Shown: positions 25,885 to 33,255 of the stretch, one piece after another
Position numbering within the stretch: the first letter of the stretch is position 1
How the letters are laid out: the number at the start of each line of letters is the position of its first letter
Origin: an uncultured Gammaproteobacteria bacterium
GTDB taxonomy: Bacteria; Pseudomonadota; Gammaproteobacteria; Steroidobacterales; XN24
DNA length: 55,730 nucleotides
Assembly: GCA_937924335.1 (NCBI GenBank)
Contig: CALDWW010000058.1
Coordinates: 1 to 55,730, forward strand
Direction: 5' to 3'
Position numbers and translations under genes: made by a program
Notes under the pieces: generated by a model
What the model was told of the DNA's origin: nothing
The model's input: only the letters and a program-made list of their open reading frames with translations
The model's database searches: none

Positions 25885-26346
25885 ATGATGCGGATACTGA
25901 TGATATTGATTGCGGTGCTGGCCTTCGCGCCGATCGCTCAGGCGCAGGACCTGTTCGTGTTCCCGAACGAGGAGCAGAGCCAGGACCAGCAGGACATGGA
26001 CGAGTTCCAGTGCCAGCGCATGGCTCGCGACCGGACCGGCTTCGATCCGATGGCCACGCCGACAGCTACGACCCAGCGGCCGCAGCAGCAGGGCGGCGTG
26101 GTCGGTGGCGCGGCCCGTGGCGCGTTGCTCGGTGGTGCCATCGGCGCGGCCACCGGCAATACACGGCAGGGGCTGCGTACCGGCGCGGCCGGCGGTGGTG
26201 TCCTCGGCGGTATGCGCCGGGCCGACAGTAATCGTCAGCAGGACGACTGGGCGCGGCGCGAGGCACAGAACTACCAGCGCAACCGGGATAACTGGAACCG
26301 GGCGTTCATCGCCTGCATGGAAAGCCGCGGTTACACGGTCCGCTAG
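25885..26346 (+). CDS. Exported glycine-zipper protein
   Basis: About 153 residues. Signal peptide RILMILIAVLAFAPIAQA; mature part has a Gln/Asp-rich segment, a single Cys (EFQCQRMA), then a glycine zipper (GGVVGGAARGALLGGAIGAATGNTRQG... GGGVLGG) capable of inserting into membranes, and an Arg/Asn-rich C-terminus with CMESRGYTVR, a C-terminal motif common in this family. AGAGGAG precedes two adjacent ATGs (25885, 25888). Such proteins are envelope components of unknown precise role. The following gene begins 6 nt after its stop. Confidence 0.8.
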   Translation: MMRILMILIAVLAFAPIAQAQDLFVFPNEEQSQDQQDMDEFQCQRMARDRTGFDPMATPTATTQRPQQQGGVVGGAARGALLGGAIGAATGNTRQGLRTGAAGGGVLGGMRRADSNRQQDDWARREAQNYQRNRDNWNRAFIACMESRGYTVR

Positions 26347-26352
26347 GAGAAC

Positions 26353-26793
26353 ATGAGAATGAAAACAACTGTCAGAACGGTGGTGTTTGCGGCCCTCATG
26401 GGCTTCGTCGCCACGGCATCCTCAGCCAGCTTCTTCGATGGCAAGCGACCGTTGCTGTGCTCGGTTTACCAACTGTTCGAGTGCGACGCGCCGAACGCCT
26501 GCCTGGCGGTCACGCCGGAGCAGATCGGTGGCGTCAGTCATCTGAATATCGACTTCAAGAACAAGACGATCACCCGGGCGGGCGTGGAATCCAAACAGAC
26601 GTCGACCATCGACAGTGTGGAGACCATCGACAGCAAGTTGATCCTCTCGGGCATCGAAGATGGTGAGGCGGAAGTCCGCGACGGAGCGGGCTGGACCATC
26701 TCGATCATGGATCCGGAAGGCACCATGGTGATGGCGGTCGCCGGTGACGGCTTTGCCGTGGTCGGACTGGGCGCCTGCGTGCCGAAACCTTGA
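26353..26793 (+). CDS. Small exported protein, unknown
   Basis: A 146-residue product with signal peptide (RTVVFAALMGFVATASSAS). The mature part contains three clustered Cys (LLCSVYQLFECDAPNAC) and one near the C-terminus (GACVPKP), suggesting two disulfides, and a beta-rich body (HLNIDFKNKTITRAGVESKQTSTID). The GGAG of its ribosome site overlaps the stop codon of the previous gene; spacing fits ATG 26359 better than ATG 26353. Translational coupling with the glycine-zipper gene suggests a shared envelope function. Confidence 0.72.
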   Translation: MRMKTTVRTVVFAALMGFVATASSASFFDGKRPLLCSVYQLFECDAPNACLAVTPEQIGGVSHLNIDFKNKTITRAGVESKQTSTIDSVETIDSKLILSGIEDGEAEVRDGAGWTISIMDPEGTMVMAVAGDGFAVVGLGACVPKP

Positions 26794-26843
26794 CCTGTTA
26801 CCACTGAGGCTTCTCGACGACCCCAAATCCCGCGCAGCTCTTG

Positions 26844-26879
26844 AAAAGAACGGCCGGTCCCTACGCCAGGGACCGGCCG
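26844..26879 (-). terminator. Strong terminator for the protease gene
   Basis: An 11-bp perfect stem (26851-26861 with 26869-26879, arms CGGCCGGTCCC / GGGACCGGCCG) around a 7-base loop. On the minus strand it is followed by a T-rich tract (TTCTTTTC), so it should stop leftward transcription coming from the protease gene. It may also block readthrough from the left. Confidence 0.85.
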
Positions 26880-26960
26880 ATGCGGACCGCGTTATGCGGC
26901 GAGCTGCCTGCGATCACCGGGCAAGGGAGCGGACCCGGTAACCGCAGCAGCGTTCCTCTC

Positions 26961-28424
26961 TCACGCAAGCTTCATCGCAACGAAACGTGAACCTCCGTTG
27001 CGTTCGATTCGCAGAAGGACGTGGTCCCGGTCGTCCTCGGTCGCCGCCTCCACCTGCTCACGGACCTGGTCAGGCGATTCGACCGGGGTCTGTCCGACCA
27101 TGGAGATCACGTCGCCCGGGCGCAGGCCCTGTTTTGCGGCGGGGCTGCGCGGGTCGACGCCGACTACCAGAGCACCGTCGATCTGGCCGGGAACCCGGAA
27201 CTGTCGCCGCATGTCCGGCGTCAGTGGCGAGAGTTCCAGGCCCAGCTTGCCGCGCTGGGTGTCTTGGGCGCTGGCCAGCCGAAGAGGCTCATCAGCCTGG
27301 GCGCCCACGCGGACGTCGCGTTCGCGCCGCTTGCCGTTACGCCACACGCCCACTTCCACTGTCTCTTCGACCTTGGTGGCGGCGACCATGCGGGTGAGGT
27401 CCTTGACCGTCTCTATGTCCTTGCCATCGAAATCCATGATCACGTCGCCGGACTCGAGGCCGGCCTCGTCTGCCGGGCTGCCCGATTCGATCCGGGCGAT
27501 CAATGCGCCACGGTCCTCTTCGAGCCCGAGGCTGTCGGCGATCTCCGGGCTGACGCCCTGGATTTGCACACCGAGCCAGCCGCGTTCCACGGAGCCGTTG
27601 GCCTTCAGATCGGCCACGATTGTCGTCGCCACGGCAGAGGGGATGGCGAAACCGATGCCTACATTGCCGCCGTTGGGCGAATAGATCATGGTGTTGACGC
27701 CGATGACCTCGCCGTCGGTGTTGAATATCGGACCACCAGAATTGCCGCGATTGATCGGTGCGTCGATCTGGATGAAGTCGTCGTAAGGACCCGCCTGCAG
27801 GTCACGGCCGCGGGCCGAGATGATGCCGGCGGTTGCCGTGCCGCCGAGTCCGAAAGGATTGCCGATGGCGATGATCCAGTCGCCGATGCGCGCATCATCG
27901 GAATCACCGAAACGGACGAACGGTAGCGGGTCATCGGCTTCGATCTTTACCACGGCGAGGTCGGTCTTCGGATCGGTACCCACGAGTTCCGCTGTATAGG
28001 TGGTGCCGTCGTCGGTGACGACACTGATTTCGTCGGCATTCTCGATCACGTGGTTATTCGTCACCACGTGGCCATCGTCAGAGATGATGAAGCCCGATCC
28101 CTGGCCCATTGCAGGACCACGGGGAGCCGGACCACGCGGGCCCTGCTGTGGCATCTGTTCGAAGAAGCGGCGGAAGAAGTCGTCGAAGGGCGCACCGGGC
28201 GTCATCTCCGGCATCGGATGGGCGCCGGCCCTGCCGTCCTTGTGCGTCATGGTCGTCCGGATGTTGACCACCGCGGGGCTATTGGCCTCGATGAGATCAG
28301 CAAACTGTGGCCGATCGGTCTCGGCGTGGACACTCATGGTGCCGGCGAACGGCACGATCGCCAGCGTCGCCACCAGGGCAAGTACCGGTAACGAGCGTCT
28401 CAGATAGCTGTTGCGGATGGGCAT
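26961..28424 (-). CDS. DegP/DegQ/MucD-type periplasmic serine protease
   Basis: Envelope quality-control protease of 487 residues: signal sequence (about 1-34), trypsin-like domain with His near 125 (NNHVIENAD), Asp in KTDLAVVKI and Ser in NRGNSGGP, then two PDZ domains (about 270-360 and 385-480). A Gly/Pro/Gln-rich loop (FEQMPQQGPRGPAPRGPAMG) precedes the catalytic domain, as in the LA loop. GGAGGACAG lies before the ATG. It is divergent from a response regulator/histidine kinase pair 138 nt away, so regulation by that system is likely. Whether it is the DegQ or MucD orthologue cannot be settled here. Confidence 0.93.
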   Translation of the reverse strand: MPIRNSYLRRSLPVLALVATLAIVPFAGTMSVHAETDRPQFADLIEANSPAVVNIRTTMTHKDGRAGAHPMPEMTPGAPFDDFFRRFFEQMPQQGPRGPAPRGPAMGQGSGFIISDDGHVVTNNHVIENADEISVVTDDGTTYTAELVGTDPKTDLAVVKIEADDPLPFVRFGDSDDARIGDWIIAIGNPFGLGGTATAGIISARGRDLQAGPYDDFIQIDAPINRGNSGGPIFNTDGEVIGVNTMIYSPNGGNVGIGFAIPSAVATTIVADLKANGSVERGWLGVQIQGVSPEIADSLGLEEDRGALIARIESGSPADEAGLESGDVIMDFDGKDIETVKDLTRMVAATKVEETVEVGVWRNGKRRERDVRVGAQADEPLRLASAQDTQRGKLGLELSPLTPDMRRQFRVPGQIDGALVVGVDPRSPAAKQGLRPGDVISMVGQTPVESPDQVREQVEAATEDDRDHVLLRIERNGGSRFVAMKLA

Positions 28425-28550
28425 CGCTGTCCTCCAGTGTCATTGCACTATTCAGTGCTTGCACCGAACAAGATAAGGACAGCGCCCTTGCCAGGACCTT
28501 GCGGGAGCATTAAAGAACTTTCATATTGTCCGGCCTGTGGACCTGTCTGC

Positions 28551-28556
28551 TAGAGT
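28551..28556 (+). promoter_or_regulatory. Candidate -10 placing transcription start at the regulator ATG
   Basis: TAGAGT preceded by TGC (extended -10) ends 6 bases before ATG 28563, so the transcript would begin at or next to the start codon. No ribosome site lies upstream. TTGTCC at 28526-28531 is a possible -35 with a long 19-base spacer. Confidence 0.35.
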
Positions 28557-28562
28557 TGCGCC

Positions 28563-29240
28563 ATGCGGGTGTTAGTCATCGAGGACGACCTCGAGGTTGC
28601 CAGCTATATCGGCCAGGGACTGCGCGAGGCGGGTCACACCAGTGATCATGCCGCCGACGGCAAGGATGGCCTGTTCATGGCGGCCAGCGAGACCTATGAC
28701 GCGCTGATCGTGGACCGGATGCTGCCGGGACTCGACGGCCTGTCCATCATCCGCACGCTGCGTGCCTCCAGTAACATGACGCCGGCGTTGATCCTGAGCG
28801 CTCTCGGCGAAGTCGATGATCGTGTCGAAGGGTTACAGGCTGGCGGCGACGACTACCTGGTCAAGCCGTTCGCCTTCAGCGAACTGACCGCGCGCCTCGA
28901 AGCGCTGACCCGGCGTTCGGGCCCCGAGACGCCGCGCGAGACGACGCTGATGGTCGATGACCTGGAACTCGACTTGCTCAAGCGTGTCGTCCGTCGCGGC
29001 GATACGGTCCTGGACATCAAGCCGACTGAGTTCCGCCTGCTGGAGTACCTGATGCGGCATGCCGCGCAGGTCGTCACGCGGACCATGCTGCTGGAGGCGG
29101 TGTGGGACTATCATTTCGACCCGCAGACCAACGTGATCGACGTGCATATCAGCCGCCTGCGCTCGAAAATCGACAAGGATTTCGATCGGCCGCTATTGCA
29201 CACGATCCGTGGCGCGGGATATCGGCTCGGTGGAGACTGA
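28563..29240 (+). CDS. OmpR/PhoB-family response regulator
   Basis: A 225-residue two-component regulator. Receiver domain 1-120: acidic pair EDD at 7-9, phospho-Asp in LIVDRMLPGLDG (about 52), Thr/Ser in LILSALGEVDD, Lys in YLVKPF. C-terminal winged helix (about 130-222) with DIKPTEFRLLEYL and NVIDVHISRLRSKI, the DNA-binding signature. Its gene end overlaps the kinase start. Divergent to the DegP/Q-type protease gene, it likely controls that gene in response to envelope stress; the inverted repeat GCACT/AGTGC in the shared region is a candidate site. Confidence 0.95.
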   Translation: MRVLVIEDDLEVASYIGQGLREAGHTSDHAADGKDGLFMAASETYDALIVDRMLPGLDGLSIIRTLRASSNMTPALILSALGEVDDRVEGLQAGGDDYLVKPFAFSELTARLEALTRRSGPETPRETTLMVDDLELDLLKRVVRRGDTVLDIKPTEFRLLEYLMRHAAQVVTRTMLLEAVWDYHFDPQTNVIDVHISRLRSKIDKDFDRPLLHTIRGAGYRLGGD

Positions 29241-30648
29241 GCGCCCGCCTGCGGCAGACGGTGGGCCGCCCCGGCCGTCTGGCCTGCGCTTGTGGCGCAG
29301 CTCGACCTTCCAGTTCGCCGCCCTTTACATGGCGATCTTCGCCGGCTCGGTGCTGATTCTTCTCGGGCTGGTCTACTGGACTACCGCGGGTTTCATGGCC
29401 CGCCAGACCGACGACACCATCCAGGCCGAGATCACCGGGCTGGAGGAGCAGTACCGGCAACGCGGACTCAGCGGCCTGGCAGAGGTCATCTCGGATCGCG
29501 CCCGGTCGGACCCGGGCGGATCGTCGATCTACCTGTTCGCGTATCCGGACTATCGACCTCTTGCCGGTAACCTGGACGAATGGCCATCGCTGACAGCCGA
29601 TGCGGATGGCTGGCTCAACTTCTCGCGGACGGACGCCGACGGCGGGGAGGTCCCGGCCCGCGCAAGGCTGTTCGTCCTGCGTGGTGGCTTGCATCTGCTG
29701 GTCGGCCGCGACATCCGTGAGCTGGTCCGCACCGAGGCCCTGATCCGCCGTGGTCTGGGCTGGGGCCTCGGTCTCAGCGTGGCCCTTGGACTGCTGGGCG
29801 GCCTGTTGATGAGCCGGCGCATCAACAGGCGTATCGAGGTCATCAACAAGACCAGTCGCGAGATAATGGGCGGAGACCTGTCGCGTCGTATCCCGCAACA
29901 GGGCACCGGAGATGAATTCGACCAGCTGGGCAGCCAGCTCAACACCATGCTGGATCGCATAGAAGACCTGATGCAGGGCGTCCGTCACGTCGCGGACAAC
30001 GTGGCCCATGATCTGCGCACACCGCTTACGCGCATGCGCACGCGTCTGGAGATGCTGCGAGCAAGCGCCGGGATAGATACCGGCTCTGGCGAGGTCGAGG
30101 ATTGCATCGCGGATGCTGATCAGTTGTTGGCAACCTTCAATGCGCTCTTGCGGATCGCCCGTATCGAGTCCGGTGGTCGGACGTTGCGCTCCAACCGGGT
30201 CGACCTGGATCGACTCATCCATGACGCTGCGGACATGTACCAGGCGCTGGCGGAAGATCGCGGCATCCAGCTTATCGCAGATGCGGCCCCTGTCGCGGTG
30301 ACCGGTGACCGGGACCTGTTGTTCCAGGCCCTGGTCAATCTGGTGGACAACGCGCTGAAGTACTCGCCACCCGGGGGCGTGGTTCGTCTCGGTGTATCGA
30401 CTACCGACCATGAGACCTGCGTCGAAGTCTCCGATCAGGGTCCCGGTATCCCGGACGAACACAAGGGCCGGGTCGCCAGGCGTTTCTATCGCCTTGACAG
30501 TTCACGGGGCACGATCGGAAGCGGTCTGGGCTTGAGCCTTGTGGCCGCAGTCGCCGATCAGCACCAGGCAAGGCTCGAATTCGCTGACGGCGATCCGGGG
30601 TTGGCGGTGAGGATGTGCTTCCCCCCAGCGAACCCTCCCGGACCTTAG
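29209..30648 (+). CDS. Sensor histidine kinase
   Basis: Inner-membrane kinase partner of the preceding regulator. Two membrane helices (about 38-60 and 183-205) bracket a periplasmic sensor of about 120 residues; then HAMP (about 206-258), HisKA with phospho-His in NVAHDLRTPLTR (about 267), and the ATPase with N box NLVDNALKYS, G1 VSDQGPGIP and G2 GSGLGLSLV. The reading frame opens with GTG 29209, overlapping the regulator by 32 nt; a GTG at 29230 would give an 11-nt overlap and is equally possible. Stop is 1 nt before the porin ATG, so a three-gene operon is likely. Confidence 0.92.
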   Translation: MARDIGSVETERPPAADGGPPRPSGLRLWRSSTFQFAALYMAIFAGSVLILLGLVYWTTAGFMARQTDDTIQAEITGLEEQYRQRGLSGLAEVISDRARSDPGGSSIYLFAYPDYRPLAGNLDEWPSLTADADGWLNFSRTDADGGEVPARARLFVLRGGLHLLVGRDIRELVRTEALIRRGLGWGLGLSVALGLLGGLLMSRRINRRIEVINKTSREIMGGDLSRRIPQQGTGDEFDQLGSQLNTMLDRIEDLMQGVRHVADNVAHDLRTPLTRMRTRLEMLRASAGIDTGSGEVEDCIADADQLLATFNALLRIARIESGGRTLRSNRVDLDRLIHDAADMYQALAEDRGIQLIADAAPVAVTGDRDLLFQALVNLVDNALKYSPPGGVVRLGVSTTDHETCVEVSDQGPGIPDEHKGRVARRFYRLDSSRGTIGSGLGLSLVAAVADQHQARLEFADGDPGLAVRMCFPPANPPGP

Positions 30649-30649
30649 T

Positions 30650-32077
30650 ATGAACCTCAATATGAACCTCGAGTGTCCCCGATCGGCCTCGTGGTGCCGT
30701 GCTTCATGGGGTCGATGCCGGGGCATCCGGGCGGCCCATGCGATCGTCGCAACTCTGCTGGCCGTACTCCCCGTCACGCACGGCTCCGCCTCGCCGCCGG
30801 AATACATCGCGACCGAGAACCCGGCGTCGGCCTCGGTCGAGCAAGAGAAAAGCCCGATGGAGGGCGCCTACGTGGAGAAGGTGCTTCCGCCGTCGGATTA
30901 TCCGGAATTCAAGAAAAGATTCGAGGATGCCGATCCATTCTGGCGGGATAGCCGGCTGTACCTGCGGCCGCGCAGCTACTATTTCGATCGCCAGCGAGAG
31001 AATACACCCGACAGCGTGGCGGCTGCCTACGGCGGCTGGCTGAGTTTCCGCTCGGGCGACTGGCACGACCGGGTCAGCGCTAACGCGACCCTGTTCACGA
31101 CTCAGAGACTGTATGGGCCCGACGACAAGGACGGTACGCTGTTACTGGGCGAGGGCCAGGAGGGGTTCTGGGTGCTGGGTGAGGCCAACATCGGCATCCG
31201 GCTTACCGATGACATATCGGCGAAGCTGTATCGGCAGACGTTCAACCTGCCATACCTGAATCGAAACGACGGCCGCATGGTGCCGAATACTTTCGAAGCC
31301 TATTCACTCAACAAGCGCCTGGGCGACCGATGGGCGTTTGTCGGCGCTCACGTGACGCAGATGAAGCTGAGAAACTCGGATGACTTCGTCAGCATGTCCG
31401 AGGCAGCGGGCTTCGATGACGAGGACGAGCCCTTGTCAGTCGCCAGTGCCCGCTACGACTTCAACGACGAGTTTAATATCGGCGCGACCTACCAGTACGC
31501 CTGGGAGTTCATGGAGACGTTCTATGCAGAGGCCAACGCGCTGTGGAGGTTTGGCGACGATCTGGCCTTGCGCTTCGGCGCGCAATATACCGGCCAGGAG
31601 AGCGTCGGTGACGAGATAGGCGGAGACTTCGACACTCATGTCTATGGCGCAAAAGTGGCGGCCGGCTATCGCAACGCCATCCTGAGCGTTGCCTTCAGCT
31701 CCACCGACAACACGCGGATCCGCAATCCCTACGGCGGTTATCCGGGATACCTGTCGCTCATGATCCAGAGCTTCAATCGGGCGAAGGAGGACGGCTGGCT
31801 GGTGGGACTGTCCTACGACTTCAGCCGTATCGGTGTGCCAGGACTGAGTGGCTTCATCAACTACGCGGACGGAGATACGCCGGACAACGGGCCGCTGGCG
31901 TCACCCGACCAGATCGAGTTTGATGTCACCCTGGACTATCGTTTCCAGTCACGGCCGTTGCAGGGATTCTGGCTGCGGGCGCGCGCGGCGACCCTCGACC
32001 AGGAGGGCGACGTAGCCGGCGCCAACGACGTCGACGATGTCCGCATCATCCTCAACTACGAGCTGTCGTTTCTCTAA
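30650..32077 (+). CDS. OprD-like outer-membrane porin
   Basis: A 475-residue exported barrel. A long basic N-terminus precedes the signal core (AIVATLLAVLPVTHGSAS); a start downstream of ATG 30650 is possible. The mature N-terminal part RLYLRPRSYYFDRQRENTPDSVAAAYGGWLSFRSG matches the opening strands of OprD porins, followed by regularly spaced amphipathic strands and a C-terminal strand RIILNYELSFL. OprD-type channels admit small organic acids or amino acids. It begins 1 nt after the kinase stop codon, so it belongs to the two-component operon; the system may sense or regulate outer-membrane permeability. Confidence 0.85.
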   Translation: MNLNMNLECPRSASWCRASWGRCRGIRAAHAIVATLLAVLPVTHGSASPPEYIATENPASASVEQEKSPMEGAYVEKVLPPSDYPEFKKRFEDADPFWRDSRLYLRPRSYYFDRQRENTPDSVAAAYGGWLSFRSGDWHDRVSANATLFTTQRLYGPDDKDGTLLLGEGQEGFWVLGEANIGIRLTDDISAKLYRQTFNLPYLNRNDGRMVPNTFEAYSLNKRLGDRWAFVGAHVTQMKLRNSDDFVSMSEAAGFDDEDEPLSVASARYDFNDEFNIGATYQYAWEFMETFYAEANALWRFGDDLALRFGAQYTGQESVGDEIGGDFDTHVYGAKVAAGYRNAILSVAFSSTDNTRIRNPYGGYPGYLSLMIQSFNRAKEDGWLVGLSYDFSRIGVPGLSGFINYADGDTPDNGPLASPDQIEFDVTLDYRFQSRPLQGFWLRARAATLDQEGDVAGANDVDDVRIILNYELSFL

Positions 32078-32135
32078 ACGCCGGATCGGACCCGCGTATG
32101 ATGGGCCGGGCAGAGATCATCTATCGGGAGACTTC

Positions 32136-32894
32136 ATGGGCTGCAGCGATCGACTCGCCATCGTCACCGGAACGAGCTCCGGCATCGGCGCGGCACTGGC
32201 GAATGCACTACTGACGGACGGCTGGACGGTTGTCGGCCTGGCCCGGAGGGAGGCCGGTATCGATCACCCTTCATACCGCCATGTTGCGGTTGACCTCGGC
32301 GACCTCGATGCGCTGAAACGCGTCGCCGAGAACGATCTGGGGACGCTCGTTACCGACAACCGCTGGACGCGGGTGGCACTGGTCAACAACGCCGCCATCT
32401 CCGGCGGCAAGCAGGGGCTGGAAGACACCGATCCCGATGAACTCGCTCACCTGTTAATCGTGAACACCGTCTCACCGATCTACCTGATGGGATTCATCAC
32501 CGGCACGGTCTTGCCGGCAGTGGCACTGCGTGTCGTCAATATTTCCTCCGGTGCTGCGGTGCGTGCTTTCCCCGGGCTCGGGGACTACTGCACCAGCAAG
32601 GCGGCACTGCGTATGGCCGGCATGGTGTTGGCGGAAGAACTGACATCAGAGCTGCGACCTGGCGGCCGGCGGGTAAATGCTGCGGTATTCAGCTACGAAC
32701 CGGGCGTCGTGGATACGCCCATGCAGACCGCGTCCCGCTCAAGCTCGCTGGAGGAATTCCCCTGGGGACAGCCGTTCAAGGACTTCAAGGAACAGGGATT
32801 ACTGGAGCAGCCGGGGGATGTGATCGGCGAGGTCGTGGATTTCATCTCCGGCGACGATCAGGATACGTTCGTGGAAAAGCGATTCGGCGGTTAG
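32136..32894 (+). CDS. Short-chain dehydrogenase/reductase
   Basis: NAD(P)-dependent SDR of 252 residues. Cofactor motif TGTSSGIG (10-17), NNAA in the LVNNAAISGG stretch, catalytic Ser in NISSGAAV and YCTSK (YxxxK). Sequence features (short beta4 region, SYEPGVVDTPMQ) resemble sepiapterin reductase/benzil reductase-like SDRs. Start ATG 32136 is preceded by CGGGAGA; the longer frame to 32037 overlaps the porin gene and is dismissed. Substrate unknown. Confidence 0.9.
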   Translation: MGCSDRLAIVTGTSSGIGAALANALLTDGWTVVGLARREAGIDHPSYRHVAVDLGDLDALKRVAENDLGTLVTDNRWTRVALVNNAAISGGKQGLEDTDPDELAHLLIVNTVSPIYLMGFITGTVLPAVALRVVNISSGAAVRAFPGLGDYCTSKAALRMAGMVLAEELTSELRPGGRRVNAAVFSYEPGVVDTPMQTASRSSSLEEFPWGQPFKDFKEQGLLEQPGDVIGEVVDFISGDDQDTFVEKRFGG

Positions 32895-32922
32895 GTTAGA
32901 GAAAGGACTTCAGGGTGACGAC

Positions 32923-33255
32923 ATGAGCAATTCCGGCATCGAGATCTGCAGCGCGCGCTTTTCGCCGGGCGAGCTTGTGAAACATCGGCTGTTCGAGTAC
33001 CGGGGCGTGGTTGTCGATGTCGACGCGGAGTTCTCTCTGTCCGAGGAGTGGTACGAGTCGGTCGCGAAATCGCGGCCGCCGAAAGACGAACCGTGGTATC
33101 ACGTGCTGGTGCACGGCTCGGAGCAGGCGACCTACGTGGCGGAACGCAACCTGGAGCCGGACACGACAGGCCAGCCGGTCCTGAACCCCATGCTGGGGAT
33201 GTATTTTCGCGGCATGGAAGATGGCCGCTACGTCAGCGAGTCGCCGGCCAACTAA
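32923..33255 (+). CDS. hspQ: Heat-shock protein HspQ
   Basis: A 110-residue member of the HspQ/YccV hemimethylated-DNA-binding fold. Signatures: FSPGELVKHRLFEYRGVVVDVD, WYHVLVHG and TYVAERNLEPD, covering most of the chain. In E. coli HspQ specifies and activates Lon-dependent degradation and affects DnaA stability. It lies 28 nt after the SDR gene and its stop codon overlaps by 4 nt that of the convergent di-haem protein. Length matches the family. Confidence 0.93.
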   Translation: MSNSGIEICSARFSPGELVKHRLFEYRGVVVDVDAEFSLSEEWYESVAKSRPPKDEPWYHVLVHGSEQATYVAERNLEPDTTGQPVLNPMLGMYFRGMEDGRYVSESPAN

